Source of the DNA: Pseudovibrio denitrificans JCM 12308
GTDB lineage: Bacteria; Pseudomonadota; Alphaproteobacteria; Rhizobiales; Stappiaceae
NCBI RefSeq assembly: GCF_001310815.1
Contig: NZ_BAZK01000014.1
Location: 62,001-126,000, forward strand
Reading direction: 5' to 3'
DNA: 64,000 nucleotides
The translations under genes were made by a program, and so were the position numbers. Shown one piece after another: positions 18,639 through 26,886 of the stretch. Under the pieces are notes generated by a model. That model was given only the letters and a program-made list of their open reading frames with translations. It had not been told where the DNA came from and did not search any database. Position 1 is the first letter of the stretch; each line of letters starts with the position of its first letter.

Positions 18639-19916
18639 ATGAAACGAGCAGAGACAAACATTCCTGAGGCAATCACAACAGTAACAGCCCCAGCGAAAAT
18701 CGGCAGTGCGTTCATGCTTCGCAACGGCGTGACACTGAAGAACAGGTTCTTCAAGGCAGCAATGGCCGAGCAACTTGCCGACAAACACCACAACCCCAAG
18801 CCTGGGTTGGTGACCCTGTATAAAACATGGGCCGAAGGCGGTGCAGGTTTGCTTGTAACCGGCAACCTGATGATCGACCGCCATCACTTAGGTGAACCCA
18901 TGAATGTGGTTCTGGATGAGGAAAGCGATCTGTCTCTGTTCCGGGAATGGGCACGAGCAGGCTCTTCCAACAACACCCAGATCTGGGCGCAGCTCAACCA
19001 CCCGGGAAAGCAGGTGCCAAACTTCATTCAAAAACATCCTGTCGCACCCTCAGCAATCCCTTTTGAAGGTGATCTGCAAAAGCACTTTGAAAAGCCGCGT
19101 GCTTTGAAAGAAGCTGAGATCTACAAGATCATCGGTCAGTTCGCCCGCAGTGCCCGTCTTGCCAAGGAGCAGGGGTTTACTGGCGTACAGATCCATGGTG
19201 CCCATGGTTATCTGATCAATCAGTTCCTCTCCACCCGCCACAATCAGCGCGGCGACAAGTGGGGCGGTTCCTTGGAAAATCGCATGCGCTTCCTGCTGGA
19301 AGTGTATTACGCCATCCGCAAAGAAGTTGGAGACGAGTTTCCGATCGGGATTAAGCTCAACTCTGCAGACTTTGCCAAAGGCGGCTTCACTGAAAAAGAG
19401 TCCATGCAAGTGATTGTGAAGCTCGATGAAGTCGGCATGGATCTGATTGAGATCTCCGGCGGCACCTACGAGTCCATGGCGATGGCAGACGGCGGCACAC
19501 AAAAAGAAAGCACACGTAGGCGTGAAGCTTACTTCCTGAAGTATGCAGAACAGGCCCGTAAGATGAGCAATGTGCCTCTCGTGGTTACCGGTGGTTTCCG
19601 CTCCACCAAAGGCATGAATGATGCGCTGGCATCTGGTGCAACGGACTTGATTGGCGTTGCCCGCCCGATGACGGTTCAGCCTGACATGCCCAAACGAGCG
19701 ATGGCCAATGAAAACTACAGCATCAAACTGCGCGCCCTGACAACAGGCTTCCCGGCCCTGGATCAGGCAACAGTCCTGAACCTGAGCTGGTATGTGACCC
19801 AGATCGTCAGGATCAGCAAAGGCAAGAAGACAAATCCAAACACCAGTGAGTGGATTTCCATTGTCAGAAGCTTCCTGAACCAGGGCATCTACGCCTTCAG
19901 AAAACTCCGCGCATAA
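18639..19916 (+). CDS. NADH:flavin oxidoreductase, Old Yellow Enzyme family
   Basis: 425 residues from ATG 18639 behind AAGGAA. FMN-dependent TIM-barrel ene-reductase; members reduce activated C=C bonds, nitro groups and quinones. Visible motifs are LKNRFFKAAMAE (N-terminal FMN site), TQIWAQLNHPGKQ, GFTGVQIHGAHGYLINQFLS (His active-site pair), TRHNQRGDKWGGSLENRMRF and VPLVVTGGFRS. It lacks the C-terminal NADPH and FeS domains of dienoyl-CoA reductases. It lies 173 bases downstream of the dehalogenase gene, probably in the same TetR-controlled detoxification operon, and is followed by a terminator. Confidence 0.88.
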   Translation: MKRAETNIPEAITTVTAPAKIGSAFMLRNGVTLKNRFFKAAMAEQLADKHHNPKPGLVTLYKTWAEGGAGLLVTGNLMIDRHHLGEPMNVVLDEESDLSLFREWARAGSSNNTQIWAQLNHPGKQVPNFIQKHPVAPSAIPFEGDLQKHFEKPRALKEAEIYKIIGQFARSARLAKEQGFTGVQIHGAHGYLINQFLSTRHNQRGDKWGGSLENRMRFLLEVYYAIRKEVGDEFPIGIKLNSADFAKGGFTEKESMQVIVKLDEVGMDLIEISGGTYESMAMADGGTQKESTRRREAYFLKYAEQARKMSNVPLVVTGGFRSTKGMNDALASGATDLIGVARPMTVQPDMPKRAMANENYSIKLRALTTGFPALDQATVLNLSWYVTQIVRISKGKKTNPNTSEWISIVRSFLNQGIYAFRKLRA

Positions 19917-19930
19917 AAACACGTTTATAA

Positions 19931-19965
19931 GAAACCCAGCCTAATTCTGTGAAGGCCGGGTTTTC
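19931..19965 (+). terminator. Intrinsic terminator of the detoxification operon
   Basis: Stem AAACCCAGCC / GGCCGGGTTT (one mismatch) followed by TTCTTA, shortly after the flavin oxidoreductase stop. Confidence 0.75.
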
Positions 19966-20048
19966 TTATGCTTTGGGGGCAATCTGCAGCTGAAGACTGA
20001 TAGTGCTACGCCTAGCAGCAACAGGCTCCTCTCACATTGCCAGCGACA

Positions 20049-20071
20049 CGCCTGAGGGCTCTCCTCAGGCG
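20049..20071 (-). terminator. Hairpin at the GNAT stop codon
   Basis: Perfect 9-bp stem CGCCTGAGG / CCTCAGGCG with a 5-base loop, overlapping the stop of the minus-strand acetyltransferase gene. There is no T-run, so termination strength is uncertain; it could be an mRNA 3'-end stabiliser. Confidence 0.45.
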
Positions 20072-20568
20072 ATTTCTTCGGCGTAGAAGGGGAGGTGTTT
20101 GCGGAGGCGGATGTAGGTGATTTCGCAGTTGAGGTCTTCGTCGAATTTGGTTGCCTCGAACACGTCCTCGTACTTCATGTGGTGATAGAGGCCCAGGGCC
20201 CGGTCGTTCTGGATGAGGACCGAGATTTCTGCGGTGTGGTAGCCGCGGGCCGCGATGCGGCGTTCGGCTTCTTCTACCAGTGCGGTGCCCAGTCCGCTGC
20301 TTTCGTAGTCCGGGTCGATCCAGAGGTCGGTGATGAAGTTGTCGGCGTGCTCTGTTGCTGCAAAGCCGAGCACGCGGTCTTCTTTCACGGCCACCACAAT
20401 CTGATCCAGACAGGCACTTGCAAAATCCGTGAAGGACGCTTTGCTCATGGTGTCGTGTGCCACCTGCGGCACGTGGGGGCCGATGCCCCGTTTCCATGAG
20501 GCCAGACCGACTGTTCCGATCTGCGAGATATCTTTTGAGCGAGCACTACGAATTTCAAAGGTCTTCAT
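20065..20568 (-). CDS. GNAT-family N-acetyltransferase
   Basis: 167 residues with the standard GNAT layout: N-terminal IRSARSKDISQIGTVGLASW, beta4 strand FITDLWIDPDYESSG, acetyl-CoA loop SSGLGTALVEEAERR, and C-terminal LIQNDRALGLYHHMKYED. It would acetylate an amine of unknown identity. Its ATG overlaps the stop of the upstream acyl-CoA ligase gene (TGATG), so translation is coupled and the two products may act on related metabolites. No membrane segment or signal. Confidence 0.88.
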   Translation of the reverse strand: MKTFEIRSARSKDISQIGTVGLASWKRGIGPHVPQVAHDTMSKASFTDFASACLDQIVVAVKEDRVLGFAATEHADNFITDLWIDPDYESSGLGTALVEEAERRIAARGYHTAEISVLIQNDRALGLYHHMKYEDVFEATKFDEDLNCEITYIRLRKHLPFYAEEIA

Positions 20569-22110
20569 CAGACTGATCCACCTTTCTCCGGTCCCTTCAG
20601 CATCTCCCGCAAGTCTCGCTTCAGGATCTTGCCGTAATTGTTCTTCGGCAACTGCTCCATAGCGATGTACTGCTTCGGACGCTTGAAACGCGCGATGTTG
20701 TCAATGCAGAGCTGGTCGAGCTCTGCGAAATCAACGGTCTTTCCCTTTTCTGGAGAGATGATAGCCACCACCTCTTCGCCCCACTCTTCATGGAACCGAC
20801 CGACTACTGCGACTTCAGATACATCCGGATGCATCAGCAGAATCTCTTCCACTTCGCGAGGATAGATGTTGGATCCGCCCGAGATGATCATATCCTTCGA
20901 GCGGTCGTGCATGGTGAGGAACCCATCCTCATCCAGCGCACCCATGTCGCCTGTTTTCAACCAGCCATCGATGATCGTGGATGCCGTTGCGTCCTCATTG
21001 TTCCAATAGCCCAGCATGACTGCTGAACCGGACACGACAATCTCGCCAATCTCACCATTGGGCAGGTCTTTCATGTCCTCTCCTACCACACGGACACGAG
21101 ACGCGACTTGAGCTACCCCAACTGACTTCAATCTTTCTTGCCATCGGGGATGTTTTCTGTCGCACACCTGCTCACGGCTCAGCACGGTGATGGCCATGGG
21201 GCATTCGCCCTGCCCGTAGATCTGCGCGAAGCGCGGGCCAAGAACGTCAACGGCTTCAACGATATCGGCGAAATACATAGGCCCGCCGGCGTAGATGATG
21301 GTGTCCAACCCCTCGCCCGTCGCACCTGTGGCTTTGGCAACTTCCACCAGCCTGTGCACCATTGTGGGGGCCGCGAACATAGCAATCCTGCCGATTTTTG
21401 GAGCGATTTCCAAAATCTCGGCTGCGTCAAATCCGCCTGAGACCGGACAGACGTGTCTGCCACCGGCCACAACGTGCATGAAGCTGTAAATCCCTGCACC
21501 ATGAGACATGGGAGCTGCGTAAAGCGTGGCGTCTTCGTGCGTGGGCGTGCCGATGCCTGCATAGTAGCCGAACATCATGCTCTGGATGTTTTGCGAGGAC
21601 ATCATCACCTTTCGGGCGGCCTGTGGTGCCGGAGGTGTAGAACAGCCAGACCATGTCCTGCGCGTCGATCGGAACTGGCTCGGCCAACGGCTCAGCCTTG
21701 AGCATGTGCTGGAAGCTATCCTGATCTACCGAGATGACTTTGGTATTGGTCTGATCGATCTCCCTGATCAGATCCTCGCCCACATCATCAGAGATGAAGA
21801 CGGCTGTGGCCTGCGCGTTCTCAATGATCCACGCGGCTTCCTTTGGGTGTAGCTTTGCGTTGATCGGGATTGCTGCGGCACCAGACCACCAGATGCCGTA
21901 GCTGGCTTCCAGATACTCCGTGCGGTTTTTCATGAAGATGGCAACGCGGTCGCCTCTGGCCACACCGTAGTCCCGCTGCAACGCACCGGCGATGGCTGCA
22001 GAGCGTGCGCCAAACTCGCCATAGGTTGCCATCTGCTGCGTTCCATGAAAGAGCGCAGGTGCGTCCGGTGTTATTCTGGCTGTACGGGCCAGCCACTCTG
22101 CCAGGTTCAT
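20568..22110 (-). CDS. AMP-dependent acyl-CoA synthetase/ligase (frameshifted)
   Basis: ANL-superfamily ligase activating a carboxylic acid through an acyl-adenylate. The first part (from 22110, MNLAEWLARTARITPDAP) reaches the P-loop YTSGTTGRPKG, then the frame changes near 21608. The rest begins VMMSSQNIQ and carries the later motifs: IYGQGECPM, GWLKTGDMGALDEDGFL, DRSKDMIISGGSNIYPREVEE and the catalytic lysine in NNYGKILKRDL. The shift is a net loss of two bases (or gain of one) at a G-run; restoring it gives the classic PKGVMMSS. Total about 514 residues, normal length. The acid substrate cannot be inferred; medium-chain or aromatic acids are likely. Confidence 0.88.
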
Positions 22111-22438
22111 TCGGTCTCCCCCCTCAAATCAGATTGCTTCCCTCAAAAGCAATCCTTCTGCCGCTGTCTCATCGCCTTTCAGATCATGACGATAACGCAC
22201 TGTTCACTCACGTATTGTTATTGGTCTGGGAGCGTCGTGGTGACGAACTTTGGTTAGCAGCTTCACTCAAACTTCAAGATGCGCATACTATAGTTTTTTG
22301 CAAGTCTGGGTATACGCCTCTTGTTTAACGCAATTTCCAAGTTTACGCTGCGGTTTTCTGCACTTTACATCTCTTTGTTGCTCAGAACATCCCATGTTCT
22401 GCATAAATTCAACTCATGGTTTTATAAGGACGCCTGTG
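22111..22438. other. Intergenic region, divergent promoters, no gene seen
   Basis: 328 bases between the divergent ligase and DUF4386-type genes. No convincing short gene, repeat or RNA structure is visible. AT-rich stretches near 22190-22330 and 22400-22430 are the likely promoter areas. Confidence 0.5.
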
Positions 22439-23101
22439 ATGAACCTTCAAAAAGCTGGCGGAATAGCATCTCTTATTGAAGCGGCCACCTACATCATTGG
22501 CTTTGCTCTTTTAACGACTTTACTGGCAGATGCGGGCTTTGGAGAAGACGGCAGTGATGCGAACCTGCTGGCATTCATCGTGTCCAATCAGAGCCTTATG
22601 TATCTCTGGAACTTCATCATCTACATCGTCAACGCAGTGTTTCTGGTGGTGCTGGTGATTGCTCTGCATGATCGGCTAAAGGCAGCGACGCCGGGCCTTT
22701 CGCAGGTTGCCGCCGCTTTTGGGTTGATCTGGGCCGGGTTGGTTCTGGCCAGTGGCATGCTCGCCAACATTTCTCTGGCCGAGGTTTCTGCCCTTTACGC
22801 GCTGGACCATGACGAAGCGCTGGTGATGTGGGCGACCTTGAGCAACGTGCAAGAAGGCATTGGTGGTGGAAACGAGATCACCGGTGGGCTTTGGGTGCTG
22901 CTGCTGTGCTGGGCAGGCCTGCGGGGTTCCAGCCTCTCGAAGGGCCTGAGCTGGCTTGGCGTGATCATCGGTTTGGCTGGCATTGCCACGGTTGTTCCGG
23001 GTATGAGCGAGCCGGGCGGTATCGTCTTCGGCCTCGGCTTTATTATCTGGTTCATCTGGGCAGGTGTTTATCTGCTCAGACATGGTGAGGCTTCCTCTTA
23101 G
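22439..23101 (+). CDS. DUF4386-like multi-pass membrane protein
   Basis: 220 residues from ATG 22439 behind TAAGGA. Six hydrophobic segments are visible (for example IEAATYIIGFALLTTLL, LWNFIIYIVNAVFLVVLVIAL, FGLIWAGLVLASGMLANI, GLWVLLLCWAGLRG and two near the C-terminus), so it is an inner-membrane protein. The layout and the NVQEGIGGGNEITGGLW segment match DUF4386 proteins, whose function is unknown. The longer frame from 22250 adds 63 residues with no coding character. It sits 113 bases upstream of a Tat-exported oxidase operon and may be part of it. Confidence 0.75.
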   Translation: MNLQKAGGIASLIEAATYIIGFALLTTLLADAGFGEDGSDANLLAFIVSNQSLMYLWNFIIYIVNAVFLVVLVIALHDRLKAATPGLSQVAAAFGLIWAGLVLASGMLANISLAEVSALYALDHDEALVMWATLSNVQEGIGGGNEITGGLWVLLLCWAGLRGSSLSKGLSWLGVIIGLAGIATVVPGMSEPGGIVFGLGFIIWFIWAGVYLLRHGEASS

Positions 23102-23214
23102 AAAGCTGCTCACCTACAGCCTGAAGCAATGATCTGCAAATAGCTCTTAGTTGCATTTGTAACGGGTAACACTTACCTGTGATGAATATTCATTTGATCA
23201 TTGCTGAGGCATTT

Positions 23215-24726
23215 ATGGGTAAAATCAGTAGAAGAGCTTTTCTTCTTGGGGGAGCCGCGTTTGCAGGGGCTGCCGGTTATCATTTTCTTTCACCCTCCCC
23301 TCGTTCCTATGGCGGCGCTTTTCCAATTGAGCCGCAATCCGAGACAACCGGCACCCTTTTGAGCGATGCTGGTGAGCTGACGCAGGTTAGTGTTAAGAAG
23401 CACGAGACCTTCTCTGGCCTTTCCAGTGGTGCGCTGCGCAAAGAGATGGCCGCACAGCTGAAGCAGGCAGCAGATGAGAACCATCCTGTGATGGCGAGCG
23501 TTGCCCGGCATTCCATGGGCGGTCAGTCTCTGCCTACCAACGGGGCGGCCCTCTCCCTGCATGGCGGAACGATTGAGCTGCATCCGGAGCGCAAAAGCTA
23601 TACGGTTTCAGGCGGTGTGCGGTGGCATGAGGTTATCTCAAAGCTGGATGAAAACGGCTTTTCACCTGCAGTGATGCAATCCAACAACGACTTTGGCGTG
23701 GCCAGCACATTTTCCGTCAATGCGCATGGCTGGCCGGTTCCCTTCTCCGGGTGTGGGTCAACGGTTCGCTCGCTGGAAATCTTGCTTGCTGATGGTCAAG
23801 TGCAGCGTTGCAGCCCTACGCAGAACAGTGAGCTGTTCAACGCGGCGATGGGTGGTTACGGGCTGTTTGGCATCATCACCGAGTTGGAACTGGATATGGT
23901 TCCCAACAGCCGATTGGAGCCAGAGTTCATCGAGTTGCCATCTGCTGAGTACGGCCTGCGCATGCAGCAGGTGTTGGCGGAAGATCCTTCCATTCAGATG
24001 GCTTATGGCCGTATGAACGTGGACAGTGATCGCTTTTTTGAAGACTCGATGCTGATCGTTTATCGCCCGACTGACAATCAATCTGACCTGCCAGCCGCGA
24101 GCGGTTCCGGTTTTATCAGCAAGGCCTCCCGGCATATTTTCCGTGGTCAGCTGAACTCTGAGGGCATCAAGAAAGTACGCTGGGGGATTGAAACCGGGAT
24201 CGGGGCTTCCCTGAACAGCGGTCCTGTCACCCGCAACAGCTTGCTCAATGAGCCCGTTGTTACGCTGGATGATAAAGACCCGACCAGAACCGACATTTTG
24301 CATGAGTACTTTGTTGAGCCAGCCCGGTTTGCCGAGTTTGTGCAGGCTTGTCAGGATGTCATCCCCTCCTCCTATCAGGAGCTGCTCAACATCACTCTGC
24401 GCTACGTTCGCAAAGACACACAAAGTGTGTTGCCTTTTGCGCCAACGGACCGGATTGCAGCCGTAATGCTGTTCTCTCAGGAAAAGTCAAAGCGTGGGGA
24501 AGCGGATATGGCTCGGATGACCCGTGACCTCATCGAGCGTACGCTCGCCATTGGCGGTACCTACTACCTGCCTTATCGCCTGCATGCCACGCAGGACCAG
24601 TTTGAGAGATCCTATCCGAACCATCAAAGGTTCATCGAGTTGAAGCAGAAGTACGATCCGCAGATGCGGTTCACCAACCAGCTTTGGGACACGTACATGG
24701 CAGCAAAGGAGCCTTTGAATGTTTAG
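23215..24726 (+). CDS. Tat-exported FAD-binding (PCMH-type) oxidoreductase
   Basis: 503 residues from ATG 23215 (GAGG 7 bases upstream); a start 36 bases earlier is possible. The N-terminus MGKISRRAFLLGGAAFAG is a twin-arginine signal, so the protein is exported folded with its cofactor. The PCMH-type FAD domain is seen in VMASVARHSMGGQSLP, LHPERKSYTVSGGVRWHEVI and the FSGCGSTVRSLEILLADG and GGYGLFGIITELELDMV segments. The C-terminal half resembles the aldonolactone-oxidase-like substrate domain. A small-molecule alcohol or lactone is the likely substrate. It is the first of four tightly packed genes; the next ATG overlaps its last codons. Confidence 0.85.
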   Translation: MGKISRRAFLLGGAAFAGAAGYHFLSPSPRSYGGAFPIEPQSETTGTLLSDAGELTQVSVKKHETFSGLSSGALRKEMAAQLKQAADENHPVMASVARHSMGGQSLPTNGAALSLHGGTIELHPERKSYTVSGGVRWHEVISKLDENGFSPAVMQSNNDFGVASTFSVNAHGWPVPFSGCGSTVRSLEILLADGQVQRCSPTQNSELFNAAMGGYGLFGIITELELDMVPNSRLEPEFIELPSAEYGLRMQQVLAEDPSIQMAYGRMNVDSDRFFEDSMLIVYRPTDNQSDLPAASGSGFISKASRHIFRGQLNSEGIKKVRWGIETGIGASLNSGPVTRNSLLNEPVVTLDDKDPTRTDILHEYFVEPARFAEFVQACQDVIPSSYQELLNITLRYVRKDTQSVLPFAPTDRIAAVMLFSQEKSKRGEADMARMTRDLIERTLAIGGTYYLPYRLHATQDQFERSYPNHQRFIELKQKYDPQMRFTNQLWDTYMAAKEPLNV

Positions 24727-25143
24727 AAAAGTCGCATTTGCGTATGCGTGATCCTGTTTGCTGTCACCTCACTGAACTACATCCCCGGCATTCCGGATGA
24801 GAACGGGTATGTTTTCGGAATTTTTGCGCTGGATCTGTTTGACGACAGCCTTCATGCCGCCAGTGCGTTATGGGCGTTAATCGCGGCTTTGATCTCGCAG
24901 AATGCCTCGCGGATTTTTCTGCGCTACTTTGGGGCATTGTATCTGGCTGATGCGGTTTTGGGACTGCTGACCGGATCTGGTTATCTGGACTTTGGCATCT
25001 TTACGCTTGGCTTCCAGTCCTATCCGCTTGGCTTCAAAGTACTCGCCAACCTGCCGCATTTTGCATTGGGCAGCTTTGCTTTGGCAGCAAGCTTTTGGGG
25101 CGGAAACAGCATTGGGAAGGAGAGCCCAAGTGAAGCTTCTTAA
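24719..25143 (+). CDS. Small four-helix membrane protein (frameshifted near the start)
   Basis: Probable start ATG 24719-24721 overlaps the end of the oxidase gene (MFRKVAFAYA). The frame then meets TGA near 24749, and a single lost base joins it to VILFAVTSLNYIPGIPDENG... running to 25143, about 141 residues. Hydrophobic segments around SLHAASALWALIAALIS, FLRYFGALYLADAVLGLLTG and FALGSFALAASFW indicate four membrane spans. The histidine-containing HAASALWALIA and NLPHFALGSFA repeats resemble DUF4383-type proteins. Function is unknown. The next gene starts 13 bases before its stop, so the two are translationally coupled. Confidence 0.65.
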
Positions 25144-26203
25144 ACGGCTTTCCATCGGCCTCCTGTGTGTGCTTCTGGTGATCGGCATTGGTGCTGCGGC
25201 ACCTGTTCTTTATGTGGAACAGGCCTGCACGTCAGCCGAGATTGCCGATACCTATCAAAGCACTCTGGAGCCTGCTCACAAACGCGAGGAAGCCCGCACG
25301 TTTCTGACTTATCCTGAATGGCACATCGTTTATGCCTATGAGGATTACGCTACAACGCTAGAAAACGGCATGCCGCATGAGTTCAACTATCTGAACGCCA
25401 TTGGCAGTTTCTGGTCCAGTCTGTGCGCGCTGAAAAGTGAGGCGGATACGCGTGGTGCAGCTCAGTTTGACACCAAGGCCACCATTTACACCATCGGCAT
25501 CAGTTTCTCTTTTGAGATGCTGATGAAAGCGGCCTATGAAGAAACTCTGGGCCGACTGGCAGCGATCACCAGCTCGAACAACACTTCTTTGCAGGACCAG
25601 CTGGAGTACAGCATTTCAGCTGAGTACGCCAAGTTCCTGCATCAGACGCCCTGGTACAAGTTCGATTTTGACAATGCGCGTGCAAAACTCAACCAAGCCG
25701 CAACTAATGATGGGGTGCGCAGTTGGGAGCGCTGGTTTGCGCTGAACCTGGAGTGGTGGGCCAAAGCTCAGTATGCCAAAGCCATTGCTGCGGCGGTGGA
25801 TACGATTGGCCATGACGAGCTGACCATGCGGTCCGTCATCAGCAGTTCCCATGGTACAGATGTGCTTGCAGAGTATGATCTCAAGGTGGTTCAGCAGCTT
25901 GGCGATAAGTTTGTCATCGAGACACCTCGGTATCGCAAGTTTACAGAGCTCGCGCTGCGCCTTTCAAAAGACGGCGTCCTATTCCATGAGATTGCAGGCA
26001 ATGATGATATTCTGATGTCTGTTTTGAAGCAGAGTTCTGCCAAGAACCCGAGCTTGTCAGCAGCGGCAATCCTTTCCGAAACAGAGCGGAATACAGGGGA
26101 TCAACAAAGGTTACTCATTCAATCAAAGGTTCCAGCCCTTTCCGTCACACTCGATGAGCTGAAACAGCAAGGTATCACCATTGAGCACATCTACGACTAC
26201 TAG
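25130..26203 (+). CDS. Membrane-anchored periplasmic protein, unknown function
   Basis: 357 residues from GTG 25130, chosen for its AAGGAG site 7 bases upstream and overlap with the previous gene. An N-terminal span (IGLLCVLLVIGIGAAAPVLYV) anchors a soluble, mostly helical domain facing the periplasm. Conserved-looking segments are EARTFLTYPEWHIVYAYEDY, FNYLNAIGSFWSSLCALK, and ERWFALNLEWWAKAQYAK. I do not recognise a family. Its coupling to a Tat-exported flavoprotein and two other membrane proteins suggests an assembled envelope redox or sensing complex, which is inference only. Confidence 0.72.
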   Translation: MKLLKRLSIGLLCVLLVIGIGAAAPVLYVEQACTSAEIADTYQSTLEPAHKREEARTFLTYPEWHIVYAYEDYATTLENGMPHEFNYLNAIGSFWSSLCALKSEADTRGAAQFDTKATIYTIGISFSFEMLMKAAYEETLGRLAAITSSNNTSLQDQLEYSISAEYAKFLHQTPWYKFDFDNARAKLNQAATNDGVRSWERWFALNLEWWAKAQYAKAIAAAVDTIGHDELTMRSVISSSHGTDVLAEYDLKVVQQLGDKFVIETPRYRKFTELALRLSKDGVLFHEIAGNDDILMSVLKQSSAKNPSLSAAAILSETERNTGDQQRLLIQSKVPALSVTLDELKQQGITIEHIYDY

Positions 26204-26214
26204 CGAGGCCTGAG

Positions 26215-26559
26215 TTGAGCAAGTTGAAGCGTGTTGCTCTTATCCTTGCTGCCATCACACTGGCATGGGGGGCCATCGGGCTCGCCGTGCCCTTTGTTGG
26301 CAGTGTGGATGAGGTCGCTGTGCCCTATCCTCAAAGCCTGCAGATGGAGATGCTTCCCGCTTCCGTCAGGATACTGAGCTACGACGACAAGATCGCCGTG
26401 TTCGCAAGCGACACCCCACAGCTTGCCGCAAAACTCTACAAAGCCGGCGCGTGGATCGTCCTCCCCGCCTCAAACGGCAGCTGCCTCAATCTGTCAGAAC
26501 TGACGAAGCCTGCCCGCAAACAGCCTGGCACGGAGGGTGCGGGGATTTCAGAGAGCTGA
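26215..26559 (+). CDS. Small membrane-anchored protein, unknown function
   Basis: 114 residues from a TTG start 11 bases after the previous gene, with GAGG upstream. One N-terminal hydrophobic segment (VALILAAITLAWGAIGLAVPF) is followed by a short soluble domain containing ILSYDDKIAVFASDTPQLAAKLYKAG and WIVLPASNGSCLNL. Last gene of the four-gene oxidase operon. No family recognised. Confidence 0.62.
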   Translation: MSKLKRVALILAAITLAWGAIGLAVPFVGSVDEVAVPYPQSLQMEMLPASVRILSYDDKIAVFASDTPQLAAKLYKAGAWIVLPASNGSCLNLSELTKPARKQPGTEGAGISES

Positions 26560-26651
26560 GATGTGAAAAAAGGGAAAGAGCGGCACAGCTGTTTCCGGAA
26601 CACAAACAGATGCTTGCGCGGAGAACTATCGGACAAAATTTTAGGAGAGAA

Positions 26652-26726
26652 TGGCTGGGGTGGTAGGATTCGAACCTACGATACACGGTACCAAAAACCG
26701 TTGCCTTACCACTTGGCTACACCCCA
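26652..26726 (-). tRNA. tRNA-Gln (anticodon TTG)
   Basis: 75-base cloverleaf on the minus strand with encoded CCA. Acceptor TGGGGTG pairs with CACCCCA. The anticodon stem ACGGT/ACCGT encloses the loop TTTTGGT with anticodon TTG. T-arm GTAGG TTCGAAT CCTAC is perfect. Confidence 0.97.
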
Positions 26727-26886
26727 TCGCTGTGTGTGGGCCGGGTTATAGCTTTATGATTTGGAATAGGCAACCACTCAATTTCTTTTTGCTGTGAGAA
26801 ACTTACAAGTGTTCCACAGTTGGGTTTATTTCAGTGTGGCCCAGCAGATTTCTGCTGCTGTGATTTTCAAAAGAGCCAGCTTGATC

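Noticed and set aside
19050..19922. 290-residue open frame on the minus strand
   Set aside because: It lies wholly antisense to the Old Yellow Enzyme gene, whose motifs are unmistakable, and its translation has no recognisable domain and a Cys/His-rich shadow-like composition.
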